From NCBI GenBank assembly GCA_002922725.1, contig PNEW01000013.1, positions 1-33,879 on the forward strand: DNA of 33,879 nt, given 5' to 3'. This DNA is from Verrucomicrobia bacterium Opi.OSU.00C. GTDB taxonomy: Bacteria; Verrucomicrobiota; Verrucomicrobiia; Opitutales; PNEW01. The notes under the pieces were generated by a model. That model was not told the DNA's origin. It worked only from the letters and a program-made list of their open reading frames with translations, and searched no databases. Position numbers and translations under genes: made by a program. This document shows positions 16,016 through 25,268 of this stretch, piece by piece; the first letter of the stretch is position 1, and every line of letters begins with the position of its first letter.

Positions 16016-17257
16016 ATGACCTATCAAAAATTGATTGTACCAGAAGGTAGCCGTATTACTCTGAATAAGGGTAATCTAATAGTTCCTAATAGACCAATTA
16101 TTCCTTTTATCGAAGGGGATGGAATTGGGCCAGATATTTGGGCTGCTGCACAGCGAGTGTTCGATGCTGCAGTGAAAAAAGCCTATGGAAGCAAAAAGGA
16201 GATTGTATGGTTTGAGGTCTTTGCTGGGGAGAAAGCATATAACAAATATAATAACTGGCTCCCCGACGATACCTTAACTGCAGTACGTGATTACCTAATA
16301 GGAATTAAGGGACCTTTAACTACACCAGTAGGCGGTGGAATTCGATCATTAAATGTAGCGCTCAGACAGGAATTAGATCTATTTACATGCCTGAGGCCGG
16401 TTCGCTATTTCCGTGGTGTATCTAGTCCAATAAAAAAACCAGAAGATGTTGATATGGTTATTTTTAGAGAAAATACAGAAGATATCTATGCGGGGATCGA
16501 ATTTGAGCAGGGATCAGAGGAGGTAAAAAAAATGAAAAAATATTTGGAGAAGAGCTTCCCCGAACGATTTAAAAAAATCCGTTTTCCTAATACAGTAGGA
16601 CTTGGGTTAAAACCAGTTTCTATTGAAGGTTCAGAACGAATTGTTCGTGCGGCAATTAAATATGCAAAAGAACATAAGCGAAAAAGTGTTACTTTAGTTC
16701 ATAAGGGTAACATCATGAAGTTCACGGAAGGTGCTTTTCGTGATTGGGGATACCAACTTGCGAAGAATGAATTTGGGGCTAAAGAATTGAATGGGGGACC
16801 ATGGTGTCAATTACCTGAAGGGATCATTATTAAAGATGTCATTGCTGATGCATTCCTTCAGCAGATTTTAACAAGGCCATCTGAGTATGATGTTATAGCG
16901 ACACTTAATTTAAATGGTGATTACATTTCGGATGCGCTTGCGGCACAAGTTGGTGGTATAGGAATCGCTCCCGGTGGTAATATCAATTACGATACTGGAA
17001 ATGCAATTTTTGAAGCTACCCACGGTACTGCTCCGAAATATAAAGATCATGATAAAGTCAATCCTGGTTCAGTCATCCTATCAGGAGAAATGATGTTTCG
17101 TTTTATAGGTTGGAATGAAGCGGCTGAAAATATTATAAGAGGAATTGAAAATACAATTAGTTCAAAGGTGGTAACTTATGATTTGGCTCGCTTGATCAAG
17201 GCGGCCAAAGAAGTGAAGTGTTCTGAGTTTGCCACTTCCATTATTAAAAACATGTAG
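16016..17257 (+). CDS. icd: NADP-dependent isocitrate dehydrogenase
   Basis: 413 residues, close to E. coli Icd (416). It oxidatively decarboxylates isocitrate to 2-oxoglutarate in the TCA cycle. [12 protein letters not shown] opens the fold. [16 protein letters not shown] carries the substrate-binding/phosphorylatable serine (S111, matching E. coli S113), and [13 protein letters not shown] is conserved. [22 protein letters not shown] provides metal-binding aspartates (the central segment [13 protein letters not shown] is diagnostic). [17 protein letters not shown] has the Lys-Tyr pair that selects NADP over NAD. AceK-type control is possible, but aceK is not in the window. It is a single gene, convergent with glutaredoxin. 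Confidence 0.95.
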   Translation: MTYQKLIVPEGSRITLNKGNLIVPNRPIIPFIEGDGIGPDIWAAAQRVFDAAVKKAYGSKKEIVWFEVFAGEKAYNKYNNWLPDDTLTAVRDYLIGIKGPLTTPVGGGIRSLNVALRQELDLFTCLRPVRYFRGVSSPIKKPEDVDMVIFRENTEDIYAGIEFEQGSEEVKKMKKYLEKSFPERFKKIRFPNTVGLGLKPVSIEGSERIVRAAIKYAKEHKRKSVTLVHKGNIMKFTEGAFRDWGYQLAKNEFGAKELNGGPWCQLPEGIIIKDVIADAFLQQILTRPSEYDVIATLNLNGDYISDALAAQVGGIGIAPGGNINYDTGNAIFEATHGTAPKYKDHDKVNPGSVILSGEMMFRFIGWNEAAENIIRGIENTISSKVVTYDLARLIKAAKEVKCSEFATSIIKNM

Positions 17258-17323
17258 AAAAGTCGATATATCGATTACTTAATCAGAGGGATAAAGAGGA
17301 TGATACCAATCGATTGATTGATT

Positions 17324-17590
17324 TTATAAACCTAATCGTTTTTTAATTTCAGGGGCCTGATTAATCTGCTCTTTAAATTCATCAATACTAAAGTCCGCGA
17401 CTAGAAAGTCTCCAAGAACAAATGTAGGTGTAAGATTTTGTCCGCTAATTTCAATTAGGCGATGCATATCTAGAATATTCTGGTTTACATCCTTCAATTC
17501 TAAGTTGATACCAAGATTTTCGAAAAAAGATAATGCTTCATTACACCAGGGGCAACCTTCTTTGATATATAATACAGGTTTAATTATCAT
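17324..17590 (-). CDS. Glutaredoxin-family thiol-disulfide oxidoreductase
   Basis: I prefer ATG 17590 (MIIKPVLYIKEGCPWC), 88 residues; a further ATG at 17611 adds seven non-conserved residues. It has a thioredoxin fold with the redox motif CPWC (C13, C16), the cis-proline motif LTPTFVLGD and a C-terminal helix (SIDEFKEQINQAPEIKKRLG). CPWC rather than CPYC is seen in glutaredoxin-like proteins. It probably reduces disulfides with glutathione or another low-mass thiol. It faces icd across a 66-base gap that contains a 12-bp palindrome (TCGATATATCGA, 17263-17274). Confidence 0.87.
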   Translation of the reverse strand: MIIKPVLYIKEGCPWCNEALSFFENLGINLELKDVNQNILDMHRLIEISGQNLTPTFVLGDFLVADFSIDEFKEQINQAPEIKKRLGL

Positions 17591-17800
17591 GTTATTGAAT
17601 AAGTAGCACAAGATATGGGATTCAATATAGGTTACTTTTGTTTAACGCTAAAAATATTTTTATTATTTGTCGATTTAAACTATCTGATTTATTAGTATAA
17701 ATATAAGATTTATAAATTAACTAGGTTCGATATATTTTAGAGTCTTTATATTGAACAAATGAGACGAATAGTTTGATGATAGCAAATAAATAAAACTCGG

Positions 17801-20686
17801 ATGCAAAAAAAGGATAAGAGAAGAGATAATATTTACATTAAAGGAGCTCGGGAACATAATTTAAAGGATATTGAATTACGCATCCCCCGAGGACAATTGG
17901 TGGTGATCACTGGAGTGAGTGGGTCCGGTAAATCTACATTAGCATTTGATACAATATATGCTGAAGGCTATCGTAAATATATCGATAGCCTTTCTCCAAA
18001 AGCTAGACAGATTCTCGATCAGATTCCTCGCCCTGATGTAGATTATATTCACGGTTTATCCCCAGTTATTGCTATTGAACAGAGGAGCGGTGGTGGAATG
18101 AATCCTCGTGCTACAGTAGCTACAGTTACTGAAATCGCTGATTATGCACGGTTGCTATGGTCAGTTTGCGGGGATACTTTTTGTCCAAAGGACGGAGGGG
18201 CGATTGTTCGACGTTCTGTAGATGATTGTATTACTCGGATTTATCAAGAGCAAAAAGGCAGCCGTATGATGATTCTTGCCCATAATATCAAAGCTAAACC
18301 AGCCATTTTACGTGAGGAGCTCCCACGTATTCGTCAACGAGGTTATCAACGTGTACGAATTGATGGTGAAATAAAAAACCTTGATGATACCGATCTTATT
18401 AATTCTGGATCAAAAGAAATTACGGTGGAGATTGTCATTGATCGTGTTGTTCTGGAAACTGATCAACGTAGTCGCATTGCAGATTCACTTGAACTGGCCT
18501 TTCGTGAAGGTAAAGATAGTGCAACAATTTTAATTGCTAAAAAGAATTCGAGTTGGAAAGAGTTTACAGTAAGTCAGCATTTATCTTGTGAGAATTGTGC
18601 GACAGTTTATAGTCCTATTACTCCAAAATATTTTTCTTACAACCACCCAGAAGGTGCATGTCCTGAATGTGGTGGGCTTGGACAATCTTTGCAATTTAAG
18701 GATAAACTAATTATACCGGATCCTGATAAATCGGTAAAAAATGGTGCGATCAAACCCTGGAGGTTAGGATCTAAGGCCATGATTATTCGACGTAATAGCA
18801 TCCTTAAGCAACTTGTTCAACAATTACCTTATGATCCCAAAATCCCGTGGAAAAAATTGCCGGAGATTGTCCGAAAGGCTTTATTGTATGGGACTGGAGA
18901 AAGATTGTTTAGTTTTAAATTAACGAGGGGTAATCGCAAGGCCGAGATTATGCCATTTGGGGGTGTTATTGAAGACCTGAAAAAAACACGAACACAAACA
19001 AGTAGTGATGGGCTTAGGGCGCGGCTTATGGCTTATCAGGTTGGATCTCTATGTCCAACTTGTAAAGGCAAGCGGTTATCGCCCCTTAGCCTAATGGTAA
19101 AGGTAAATAATACTGGATTTTCGGATTTTATGTCTTTATCGATTTGTGAAGCATTGAGTTTTATACGTAACCTCATTGGGAAAAAAGATGTATATAATAA
19201 TGTAGCTGACGCTCTAGGGGGGTTAGAACACAGGCTTCATTTCCTTAATGAAGTAGGATTAAATTATATTAATTTGGATCGTGCTTATTCAAGTTTGAGT
19301 GGTGGTGAAGCACAGCGTACGAGACTTGCAACTCAATTAGGTATGGGGTTAGTCGGTGTCATTTATGTTCTCGATGAACCCACAATAGGTCTTCACCAGC
19401 ATGATCTTAAAAAATTATTGAATACACTATTGGATCTACGGAATTATGGCAACGCGGTTATTGTAGTAGAACATGATGAGACAACGATACGCAATGCAGA
19501 CTATCTTATAGAGCTAGGTCCAGGGGCAGGATCATCTGGTGGTCAACTTATCTATCATGGTCCTATAAATGATATTAAAAACGAAAAAAATTCACGGATT
19601 GGGCTTTATTTGAATGGTGAAATTAGTATTCAGAAGAATGCACAGAAACTAAGGCCTAAGGGTGGACATATAATGATTACTGGAGCGGTTCATCATAACT
19701 TAAAATCTATTAATGTTTCATTTCCAATCGGAATGTTAACTTGTGTAACTGGAGTATCTGGGTCTGGAAAAAGTACATTGGTAAACGATATCCTGGCAAA
19801 TGCGGCTTCCTTTAAAATTCACCGTGCAAAGACTATCCCTGGTGCTCATAAAGCAATTAAAGGGTTGGATGGGTTTCAGTCTGTAGTTCGGGTTAATCAA
19901 GATCCCATTGGGCGTACTCCACGATCTAACCCAGCAACTTACACTAAATTATTTGATTTATTTCGCCAACTCTTTGCACAGTGTTCACTGGCTAAAGTGA
20001 GAGGCTACAAGCCAAGTCGTTTTAGCTTTAACATCCGTGGGGGCCGTTGTGAACGCTGCAAAGGTGATGGCTCGATGAAACTTGATATGCAATTTTTAAG
20101 CGATATCTATGTGGAGTGTTCGAGTTGTCTTGGACGTCGTTATAATCGTGAGACATTAGATGTTCGATTTAGAGGTTATAACATTGCTGAAATACTTGAA
20201 ATGACGGTTGATGAGGCTATAATTCTATTTCGCCATCAACCCCGGATAATAGGCAAATTGAATACCCTACAAGCAGTCGGTTTAGGTTATATCAAAATTG
20301 GTCAAGCTGCAAATACGCTGTCAGGCGGAGAGGCACAAAGAATAAAACTTTCACTTGAGTTAAGTAAACGTGAACAAGGGAGTACTCTTTATATTTTAGA
20401 TGAACCGACTACAGGGTTAAATTGGGATGATGTCCAAAAACTTATGGACCTTCTATTTAAATTGCGCGATGCAGGTAATACAATTATAATTATTGAGCAT
20501 AATCTAGATGTTATAAATCTTGCTGATTGGATAATCGATCTTGGGCCTGGTGGGGGTGTTGATGGTGGTAAGATCCTTTATTCAGGGATACGACGTGATA
20601 TCGTAAAAAATAAGCAATCTTTAACTGGAGTTTGCTTAAATGAATACTTAGAGGCGAAAACCTTTGATCCAGTAAAAGTAGACTAA
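17801..20686 (+). CDS. uvrA: UvrA, excinuclease ABC damage-recognition ATPase
   Basis: 961 residues (E. coli 940). UvrA scans DNA for lesions with UvrB in nucleotide excision repair. ABC domain I has Walker [10 protein letters not shown] (38-46) and [16 protein letters not shown]. Domain II has [25 protein letters not shown] and [14 protein letters not shown]. Two zinc modules are intact: CENC...CPEC in the first half and CERC...CSSC in the second. The CPKD at about residue 130 keeps only part of a CxxC, as in E. coli. The family hallmarks [12 protein letters not shown] and [17 protein letters not shown] are present. There is no Shine-Dalgarno and no recognised LexA box in 17612-17800. Its stop interlocks with that of the convergent bfn gene once the latter is reframed. 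Confidence 0.96.
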   Translation: MQKKDKRRDNIYIKGAREHNLKDIELRIPRGQLVVITGVSGSGKSTLAFDTIYAEGYRKYIDSLSPKARQILDQIPRPDVDYIHGLSPVIAIEQRSGGGMNPRATVATVTEIADYARLLWSVCGDTFCPKDGGAIVRRSVDDCITRIYQEQKGSRMMILAHNIKAKPAILREELPRIRQRGYQRVRIDGEIKNLDDTDLINSGSKEITVEIVIDRVVLETDQRSRIADSLELAFREGKDSATILIAKKNSSWKEFTVSQHLSCENCATVYSPITPKYFSYNHPEGACPECGGLGQSLQFKDKLIIPDPDKSVKNGAIKPWRLGSKAMIIRRNSILKQLVQQLPYDPKIPWKKLPEIVRKALLYGTGERLFSFKLTRGNRKAEIMPFGGVIEDLKKTRTQTSSDGLRARLMAYQVGSLCPTCKGKRLSPLSLMVKVNNTGFSDFMSLSICEALSFIRNLIGKKDVYNNVADALGGLEHRLHFLNEVGLNYINLDRAYSSLSGGEAQRTRLATQLGMGLVGVIYVLDEPTIGLHQHDLKKLLNTLLDLRNYGNAVIVVEHDETTIRNADYLIELGPGAGSSGGQLIYHGPINDIKNEKNSRIGLYLNGEISIQKNAQKLRPKGGHIMITGAVHHNLKSINVSFPIGMLTCVTGVSGSGKSTLVNDILANAASFKIHRAKTIPGAHKAIKGLDGFQSVVRVNQDPIGRTPRSNPATYTKLFDLFRQLFAQCSLAKVRGYKPSRFSFNIRGGRCERCKGDGSMKLDMQFLSDIYVECSSCLGRRYNRETLDVRFRGYNIAEILEMTVDEAIILFRHQPRIIGKLNTLQAVGLGYIKIGQAANTLSGGEAQRIKLSLELSKREQGSTLYILDEPTTGLNWDDVQKLMDLLFKLRDAGNTIIIIEHNLDVINLADWIIDLGPGGGVDGGKILYSGIRRDIVKNKQSLTGVCLNEYLEAKTFDPVKVD

Positions 20687-21133
20687 TTCTTCTGCTTGAG
20701 AATACTCTCTAGAACTTCAGTCATATCTTCAGCTTCATTAAGAACTTTTTCTGCGACCATGATAGGTTTTTTTACACTGAACTGCTAGAACCATAGAGTC
20801 ACTGGGACGAGAATCAATTTCAACTATTTTTACCCCTAATTCATTTTTCATTTTTAATATGATACGTGCAAAATAAAATTCTTTGTTGAAATCATTAATA
20901 ACAACACGGTCCAGCTCAATGCCGAAACCTTGAAAAATATTTCCTATGAGGTCATGGGTAAGTGGACGAGCTTTTTTTTCTTTATTAATAGCCATGGAGA
21001 TGGCTTTACCAATGTGGCCTTCTACATGAATATGGAAAGTTTTATTTTTTGCTCCCAAAAAAATAGCACACCCATTGGCGTTAGCCGCAGGTACTACAGC
21101 CTTAATGCTAACTTCTAGAACATTATTCTGCAT
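20683..21133 (-). CDS. Bifunctional nuclease family (BFN, DUF151) protein, frame broken at T7 (20767-20773)
   Basis: The uninterrupted frame gives 131 residues ending in a spurious [12 protein letters not shown]. Removing one A from the coding-strand A7 run (plus-strand T7 at 20767-20773) restores [19 protein letters not shown] and continues to a TAG at 20683-20685, for a protein of about 149 residues. Family features are [44 protein letters not shown] and [21 protein letters not shown] proteins of plants have both RNase and DNase activity. In bacteria they are single-domain and their role is poorly known. The restored end matches the usual family tail PIFVAEEVL-like, so I trust the correction. 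Confidence 0.85.
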
Positions 21134-21255
21134 TATTAAAAAACTGCGTATTTAAGGGATTTAAGCAAGTCAATTGCCCATATTGTTTGATTGATGAGGC
21201 TAGTAAAATTGATTTAATTTACATAATATCCTGAGTTAAAATATGATTTATTATT

Positions 21256-22143
21256 TTATTTCAATCTAAACTCCAAGCGTTGAACAAAAGTTTCAAGGAA
21301 TGTAGTATCAGTATCTAACTGAGATAAATGTTTGATAGCAGATCCAGTAAGTTCTTTAGCTTTAGCACGTGAATGATCTATCCCATGCAGCTTAACATAG
21401 GTATTTTTTTTATTCACAATATCAATACCAGCTGTTTTTCCAAGTGTTGTTGATTCACTTGTTATATCGAGTACATCATCGATAATTTGATAAGCCAAAC
21501 CAAGGTTACGGCCAACTATACGCATAGAATGATGGACGGATCGATTAGCCGATGTTGTATGAATACCCATCATTAGTGAAGCAGTTAATAAGGCCGCGGT
21601 TTTATTGAGATAGATAAAATCTATTTGTTCAGCTGTATAATCATTTCTTTCACCAAGGATATCTTCCATTTGTCCTCCAATTAGTTTTCGGCTACCTGCT
21701 GCGTCACTTAACTCATGAATGAGGGGAGTAGCTATTTCGGGTTGATCTCGATAGCTCTCCGATAACAACCAAAAAGCATGGGTAAGAAGAGCATCACCGG
21801 CTAAAACTGCCGTAGCTTCATCATATTGCTTATGACATGTTAAACGACCTCGGCGTAAATCACTGTTATCCATACTGGGAAGATCGTCGTGGATAAGTGA
21901 ATATGTATGCAAACATTCAACGGCAGTAGCTGCTGGAATAGGATCGGCTAAAGTCGGATAGAGATTATTACCAGCTAGAACAAGAACAGGCCGAACTAAT
22001 TTACCACCTCCTTCAAGGCTATATCGCATGGCCTCATGTAGTTGTATTGGTTGTTCTTCTGCCTGAGGGAGATAGTGGTTTATCCCTTTTTTGGCTAAAT
22101 CACTATAGTGATCTAGTGTAGATTCAAATTTTAAATCATCCAT
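21256..22143 (-). CDS. ispA: Geranylgeranyl/farnesyl diphosphate synthase (IspA-like)
   Basis: 295 residues, all-helical polyprenyl synthase. The first aspartate-rich motif is DDLPSMDNSD (86-95), with the two-residue insertion typical of bacterial FPP synthases. The second is YQIIDDVLDITS. GGGKLVRPVL replaces the usual GGKRLRP, GGQMEDILGE is conserved and LNKTAALLTAS matches the KT motif. It condenses IPP with allylic diphosphates to make FPP or GGPP for quinone, undecaprenyl and carotenoid synthesis. The residue five before the first motif is Tyr (TYSLIHDD), which favours short chains. xseB and dxs, common neighbours in other bacteria, are absent. Confidence 0.9.
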   Translation of the reverse strand: MDDLKFESTLDHYSDLAKKGINHYLPQAEEQPIQLHEAMRYSLEGGGKLVRPVLVLAGNNLYPTLADPIPAATAVECLHTYSLIHDDLPSMDNSDLRRGRLTCHKQYDEATAVLAGDALLTHAFWLLSESYRDQPEIATPLIHELSDAAGSRKLIGGQMEDILGERNDYTAEQIDFIYLNKTAALLTASLMMGIHTTSANRSVHHSMRIVGRNLGLAYQIIDDVLDITSESTTLGKTAGIDIVNKKNTYVKLHGIDHSRAKAKELTGSAIKHLSQLDTDTTFLETFVQRLEFRLK

Positions 22144-22480
22144 AATATTATCTGATAAAATATAATTAAACCTAATAGGTTAAAAATAGTGTATTCAATA
22201 TATATATTTATTTTTCAACTACTATGAGGATATATTTTATAATGTTGTTACGAATAATAAGATGAGGATTGTCAGTTGAATTGGTAATAAACTATCAAAC
22301 TAATTCTATCCCAGAGATTTAATTCTTTGCATTTTAAGAGGTAATATTGAATGTCCGGTATATGGGTTACTTTTTTCCTTGGCTTTTTAGAGATTTTAGA
22401 ATAACCCCAATATTGTTTCTTTTACGTGGAAAAGAAGCAGAACAAAGTCCAATAAATAACACAATTTATTTATTGATACG
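22144..22480. other. Divergent intergenic region, no supported gene
   Basis: 337 AT-rich bases between ispA (-) and the FmdB-like gene (+). It contains an ATG at 22351 with AAGAGG nine bases upstream but only 17 codons (MSGIWVTFFLGFLEILE), possibly a leader peptide or chance. A 13-base string ATAAGATGAGGAT at 22257-22269 recurs at 24186-24198 in another intergenic region. No terminator or RNA gene is visible. Confidence 0.45.
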
Positions 22481-22789
22481 ATGCCGACATACGAATACAT
22501 TTGTAAATTTTGCGGTGAAGAAGTTGAAGTATTTCAATCTATCGTTGCTAAACCACTTATTAAATGTCCAGCTTGTAATCGACGAGGGTTAGTCCGACAA
22601 ATTGGATCAGGAGCCGGTATTATATTTAAGGGTAGCGGTTTTTATCAAACGGACTATAAGAATAACGGAGATTCAAAAAAAGAATCCGAATCAGCTTCTA
22701 AGAGTGACAAAAAGGTGGATAAATCTAAAGAGTCAAAAGAAAAAGTAGCGAGCCCACCTGAGAAACCAAAAAAACAAAGTGAAGAATAA
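22481..22789 (+). CDS. FmdB-family zinc-ribbon protein
   Basis: 102 residues. MPTYEYICKFCGEEVEVFQS followed by IKCPACNRRGLVRQIGSGAG is the diagnostic FmdB/CxxC_CXXC_SSSS ribbon, with zinc ligands C8, C11, C29 and C32. FKGSGFYQTDYK is the usual end of the conserved part. The remaining ~45 residues are a lysine/glutamate/serine-rich low-complexity tail. FmdB was named as a putative regulator of formamidase, but the general role of this small family is unknown. It is 11 bases before the next gene, so they are probably co-transcribed. Confidence 0.88.
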   Translation: MPTYEYICKFCGEEVEVFQSIVAKPLIKCPACNRRGLVRQIGSGAGIIFKGSGFYQTDYKNNGDSKKESESASKSDKKVDKSKESKEKVASPPEKPKKQSEE

Positions 22790-22800
22790 TCGATCCTTGT

Positions 22801-23476
22801 ATGGCCAAGAAAACTGAAGAATATGATCCTAGTCTAACCGGTATAGTTCTTACAGCTGTTTTCTGTGTTTTTATTGGATTATTTCTTGCCGCAATAAACA
22901 CTTCTCTTCTTCCGATTAAAATAGTAAAAGCACTTCCTGCATTGGAAGATCGCGAAAAAAAAGATGGTTTACTATATACCCGGAAATGAGAATGGAGGTA
23001 ACACCTGGAAAGTTAAAGCAAATGCTTATTTACAACAAGATCCAGGAACTTTAAATCTTAATGAGGCAGAGTTGAATGCATGGTCTCGTAATACTTTTAA
23101 GTCTGACACGAGGAATAAAGATGATGGGGAAGGTTTTGGTTTTAAAGCGAAAATTGCGCCACCAAATTTTAGGATTTATGATGATAAACTACAAATATCG
23201 GTAAAAATGGATATTTCTATAATGGGAATGAGTGGGAATGTTATATGTAACTCAACTGGTTTATTTTATAACTTAAGAGGTAACTATTTCTATCACGCCA
23301 ACTCTGTATTTATCGGGGCTTGTCCTATTCCTAGTATAGCTAATCTTCCAAACTCTATAGTTAAATATTTCGGGAATAAGTTTTTGGAAAGTGAGGTGTC
23401 CGATGAACTTCGAGGACCTTGGAGTCAATTGAATGATGTAAGGGTTGTGAAGGATCGCTTAAAATTAGTGAGATAA
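22801..23476 (+). CDS. Membrane-anchored protein of unknown function, frame broken at A8 (22955-22962)
   Basis: The first frame (MAKKTEEYDPSLTGIV..., 62 codons) has one membrane helix (about 12-34, GIVLTAVFCVFIGLFLAA) and runs to EDREKKDG. Removing one A from the A8 run at 22955-22962 joins it as EDREKKMVYYIPGNENGG to the second frame, which extends to 23476. The result is about 224 residues. The outer part looks like a mixed alpha/beta domain with NLNEAELNAWSRNTF, KIAPPNFRIYDDKLQISVKM and FYHANSVFIGACPIPSI; a lipid- or ligand-binding domain is possible but not demonstrable. It resembles conserved verrucomicrobial hypotheticals in layout (one N-terminal anchor plus a periplasmic domain). No function assigned. 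Confidence 0.72.
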
Positions 23477-23549
23477 ATAAGTAATTGATATAGACAGTCA
23501 TTGATTATCGTTATAAATAAAATTTGAATTTTTAAGCGTGGTAATAGCT

Positions 23550-23580
23550 TGGGTTTTTTATTTTTGATTCATCAAACCCA
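23550..23580. terminator. Weak hairpin between convergent genes
   Basis: TGGGTTT (23550-23556) can pair with AAACCCA (23574-23580) across a 17-base T-rich loop, directly at the 3' end of the isochorismatase-like gene (-). A T-run lies in the loop on the plus strand. It may act as a terminator for either gene, but the stem is short. Confidence 0.3.
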
Positions 23581-23581
23581 G

Positions 23582-24151
23582 TCAATGAGAAATTGAACTG
23601 TATTTTTTCACTAAAGATGTCATTGAACGAAATTTAGGGTGATTTGCTCCACCAAGAATACTGTAAAAAACACTCTCAGAGGGTAAGATATGACATTGGG
23701 CATGATGAAGAAACTTTAAAATTACTTCACCATCAGTAGCGCGACGGCAACCTGTACAATCGTTCAATATTGTTACAAGAAAATCTTTTTCGAGGGCATC
23801 AATGACTGTCTGATAGACGCAGATAGGTGTTTCTATTCCCCCAATGAGTAGGTGTTCAATGTTTTGATTCTTGAGGAAATCCAAAAGGCCTGATGCCTTG
23901 ATTGAAGAGAAATAAGATTTTGAATATACAGATCCTTTCGAGGCTAGTTGGTTAAGTTTAAAATGTTGAGGCCCCAATTTATCTGGAGCTTGTTCTGTAA
24001 ATATTACCGGAATATTTAGTAATTGTGCTGCTTCAACCGCAAAACAGCAGCGATTTAGTAGTGATTCTGAAGAATCAATTACTTTCATAATAGACTCCTG
24101 CATATCAATAATAAGTAGTGCTAAAGATTGAGTGATGTTATTCCCATTCAT
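23582..24151 (-). CDS. Isochorismatase-like cysteine hydrolase
   Basis: 189 residues with the catalytic triad of the family: D16 in LLIIDMQESI, K78 in YSKSYFSSI and C111 in GGIETPICVYQT, preceded by the cis-peptide glycine-isoleucine turn. VIFTEQAPDKLGP and ILNDCTGCRRATDGE are typical of the YcaC/nicotinamidase-like branch. These enzymes hydrolyse small amides or enol ethers. The substrate is not predictable here; the second half matches YcaC-like members rather than PncA, and PncA metal ligands are not evident. It is a single gene flanked by convergent and divergent neighbours. AGAGA immediately precedes the ATG, too close for a normal ribosome-binding site. Confidence 0.87.
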   Translation of the reverse strand: MNGNNITQSLALLIIDMQESIMKVIDSSESLLNRCCFAVEAAQLLNIPVIFTEQAPDKLGPQHFKLNQLASKGSVYSKSYFSSIKASGLLDFLKNQNIEHLLIGGIETPICVYQTVIDALEKDFLVTILNDCTGCRRATDGEVILKFLHHAQCHILPSESVFYSILGGANHPKFRSMTSLVKKYSSISH

Positions 24152-24310
24152 TCTCTTATCTGAAATATTAATTTAATAGTGTGTGATAAGATGAGGATGA
24201 AGACAAAGAAGGTTATCAGTTAATAACACTTTATTTATTAATCAAATAGCGCATAATGCAAATATTTATTGATTGGCAAGACATCAGAAAATATTTTCAT
24301 TCTATAAATC

Positions 24311-24817
24311 ATGGTGAATGCTGAATGGCAATTAAAGACAATTTCAAAACAATCGCAATTAACAGGTAGTCCTTTCGAGGTGGGACAAAGAATTATCAGT
24401 TACATTTTTAAAGATGATAGTGGTAAAATACATCGAAATGACATACATGCTGTCGATTTGGATAAATACGACCTTCCTGGAACCTTGCTAGGGTGGTGGG
24501 AGCAAGTAGTAAAAAACTATGATGATGAAATTGAAGCGGAAAAACACGCCGTGAATTCTAGTGAAGAACTATTTCTTTCCCTTTATGAAGGTGAAGAGGC
24601 AGAAACTCATGAGCGGGATGTTATTAAATTTTTGTTAGCTTTAATGCTTGAACGGAAAAAAATTTTAAAACCAATGATTAAATTCCCAACAAATAGAATT
24701 CAAAAATACCTACATAATCGAACTAATAGAGAATACGAAGTCCCGATTATTGATATTACGGCTAAGTCCGTTCAAAAGATAATGGGAGAGTTAAAAGAAG
24801 TAGTAGTAATGGAATAA
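24311..24817 (+). CDS. Conserved hypothetical of planctomycete/verrucomicrobial type
   Basis: 168 residues without signal peptide or membrane segment. The layout W.LKTISKQSQLTGSPFEVG, RIISYIFKDDSGKIHRND, TLLGWWEQVV, and a helical second half with DVIKFLLALMLERKKIL resembles a family of short proteins widespread in Planctomycetota and Verrucomicrobiota that begins with a zinc-ribbon-like C..TG..F..G motif. Here the ligand cysteine is replaced by serine (KQSQLTG), and there is no cysteine at all in the protein, so metal binding is unlikely. The function is unknown, and the family assignment is from memory. TATAAA directly precedes the ATG. Confidence 0.6.
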   Translation: MVNAEWQLKTISKQSQLTGSPFEVGQRIISYIFKDDSGKIHRNDIHAVDLDKYDLPGTLLGWWEQVVKNYDDEIEAEKHAVNSSEELFLSLYEGEEAETHERDVIKFLLALMLERKKILKPMIKFPTNRIQKYLHNRTNREYEVPIIDITAKSVQKIMGELKEVVVME

Positions 24818-24886
24818 CCCTTCCCTCAAATAGAAATTATTTCATTTAAAAGAAATAATTCTGCGGTTCCAAATTATGTGGTTGAG

Positions 24887-25165
24887 CTAAGATTTATCGG
24901 ATTTAGGAATTTCTATTTTGTTCTCTTCTTTATTTTTAGCTAATTCTTCAGTATTTTCTTCAGTATTTACCGAAGTGCGTATGTCTTCTTCAATCTCGTG
25001 GGTTGCTTTCTTGAATTCTTTAATCGATTTACCCATACCACGTGCTAATTCAGGAAGTTTCTTTGCACCAAATAGTAAAAGGATAGCAAAAAATATTATA
25101 AGAACTTCTGTTGTGCCGATTCCTTGTAAGAAGGCAATATTAATACTATTCAGTATTTCGTACAT
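24887..25165 (-). CDS. tatA: TatA/E, twin-arginine translocase pore subunit
   Basis: 92 residues. One N-terminal membrane helix (about 18-35, TTEVLIIFFAILLLF) is followed by the hinge FGAKKLPELARGMGKSIKEF, whose FG and amphipathic helix are diagnostic for TatA. An acidic/lysine tail (EENTEELAKNKEENKIE) completes it. TatA oligomers form the size-variable path for folded proteins. It is 103 bases downstream of rpoD on the same strand. tatB/tatC are not in the window. No Shine-Dalgarno. Confidence 0.92.
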   Translation of the reverse strand: MYEILNSINIAFLQGIGTTEVLIIFFAILLLFGAKKLPELARGMGKSIKEFKKATHEIEEDIRTSVNTEENTEELAKNKEENKIEIPKSDKS

Positions 25166-25268
25166 AAGCTGAAAGTAATAGAATTAGGTAAACTGTAAAT
25201 AACCAATATCATTAAAAAGCTCAAATGGAATTAAACACTTATATTACTTCTAACATTATTTGAAGAAA

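Noticed and set aside
22351-22404. 17-codon ORF with a good AAGAGG ribosome-binding-like site
   Set aside because: Too short to support; no regulatory signature of a leader peptide, such as a codon run or attenuator, is visible.
22347-22592. 81-codon frame overlapping the FmdB-like gene start
   Set aside because: No conserved features, starts at TTG and runs into the diagnostic zinc-ribbon gene in another frame.
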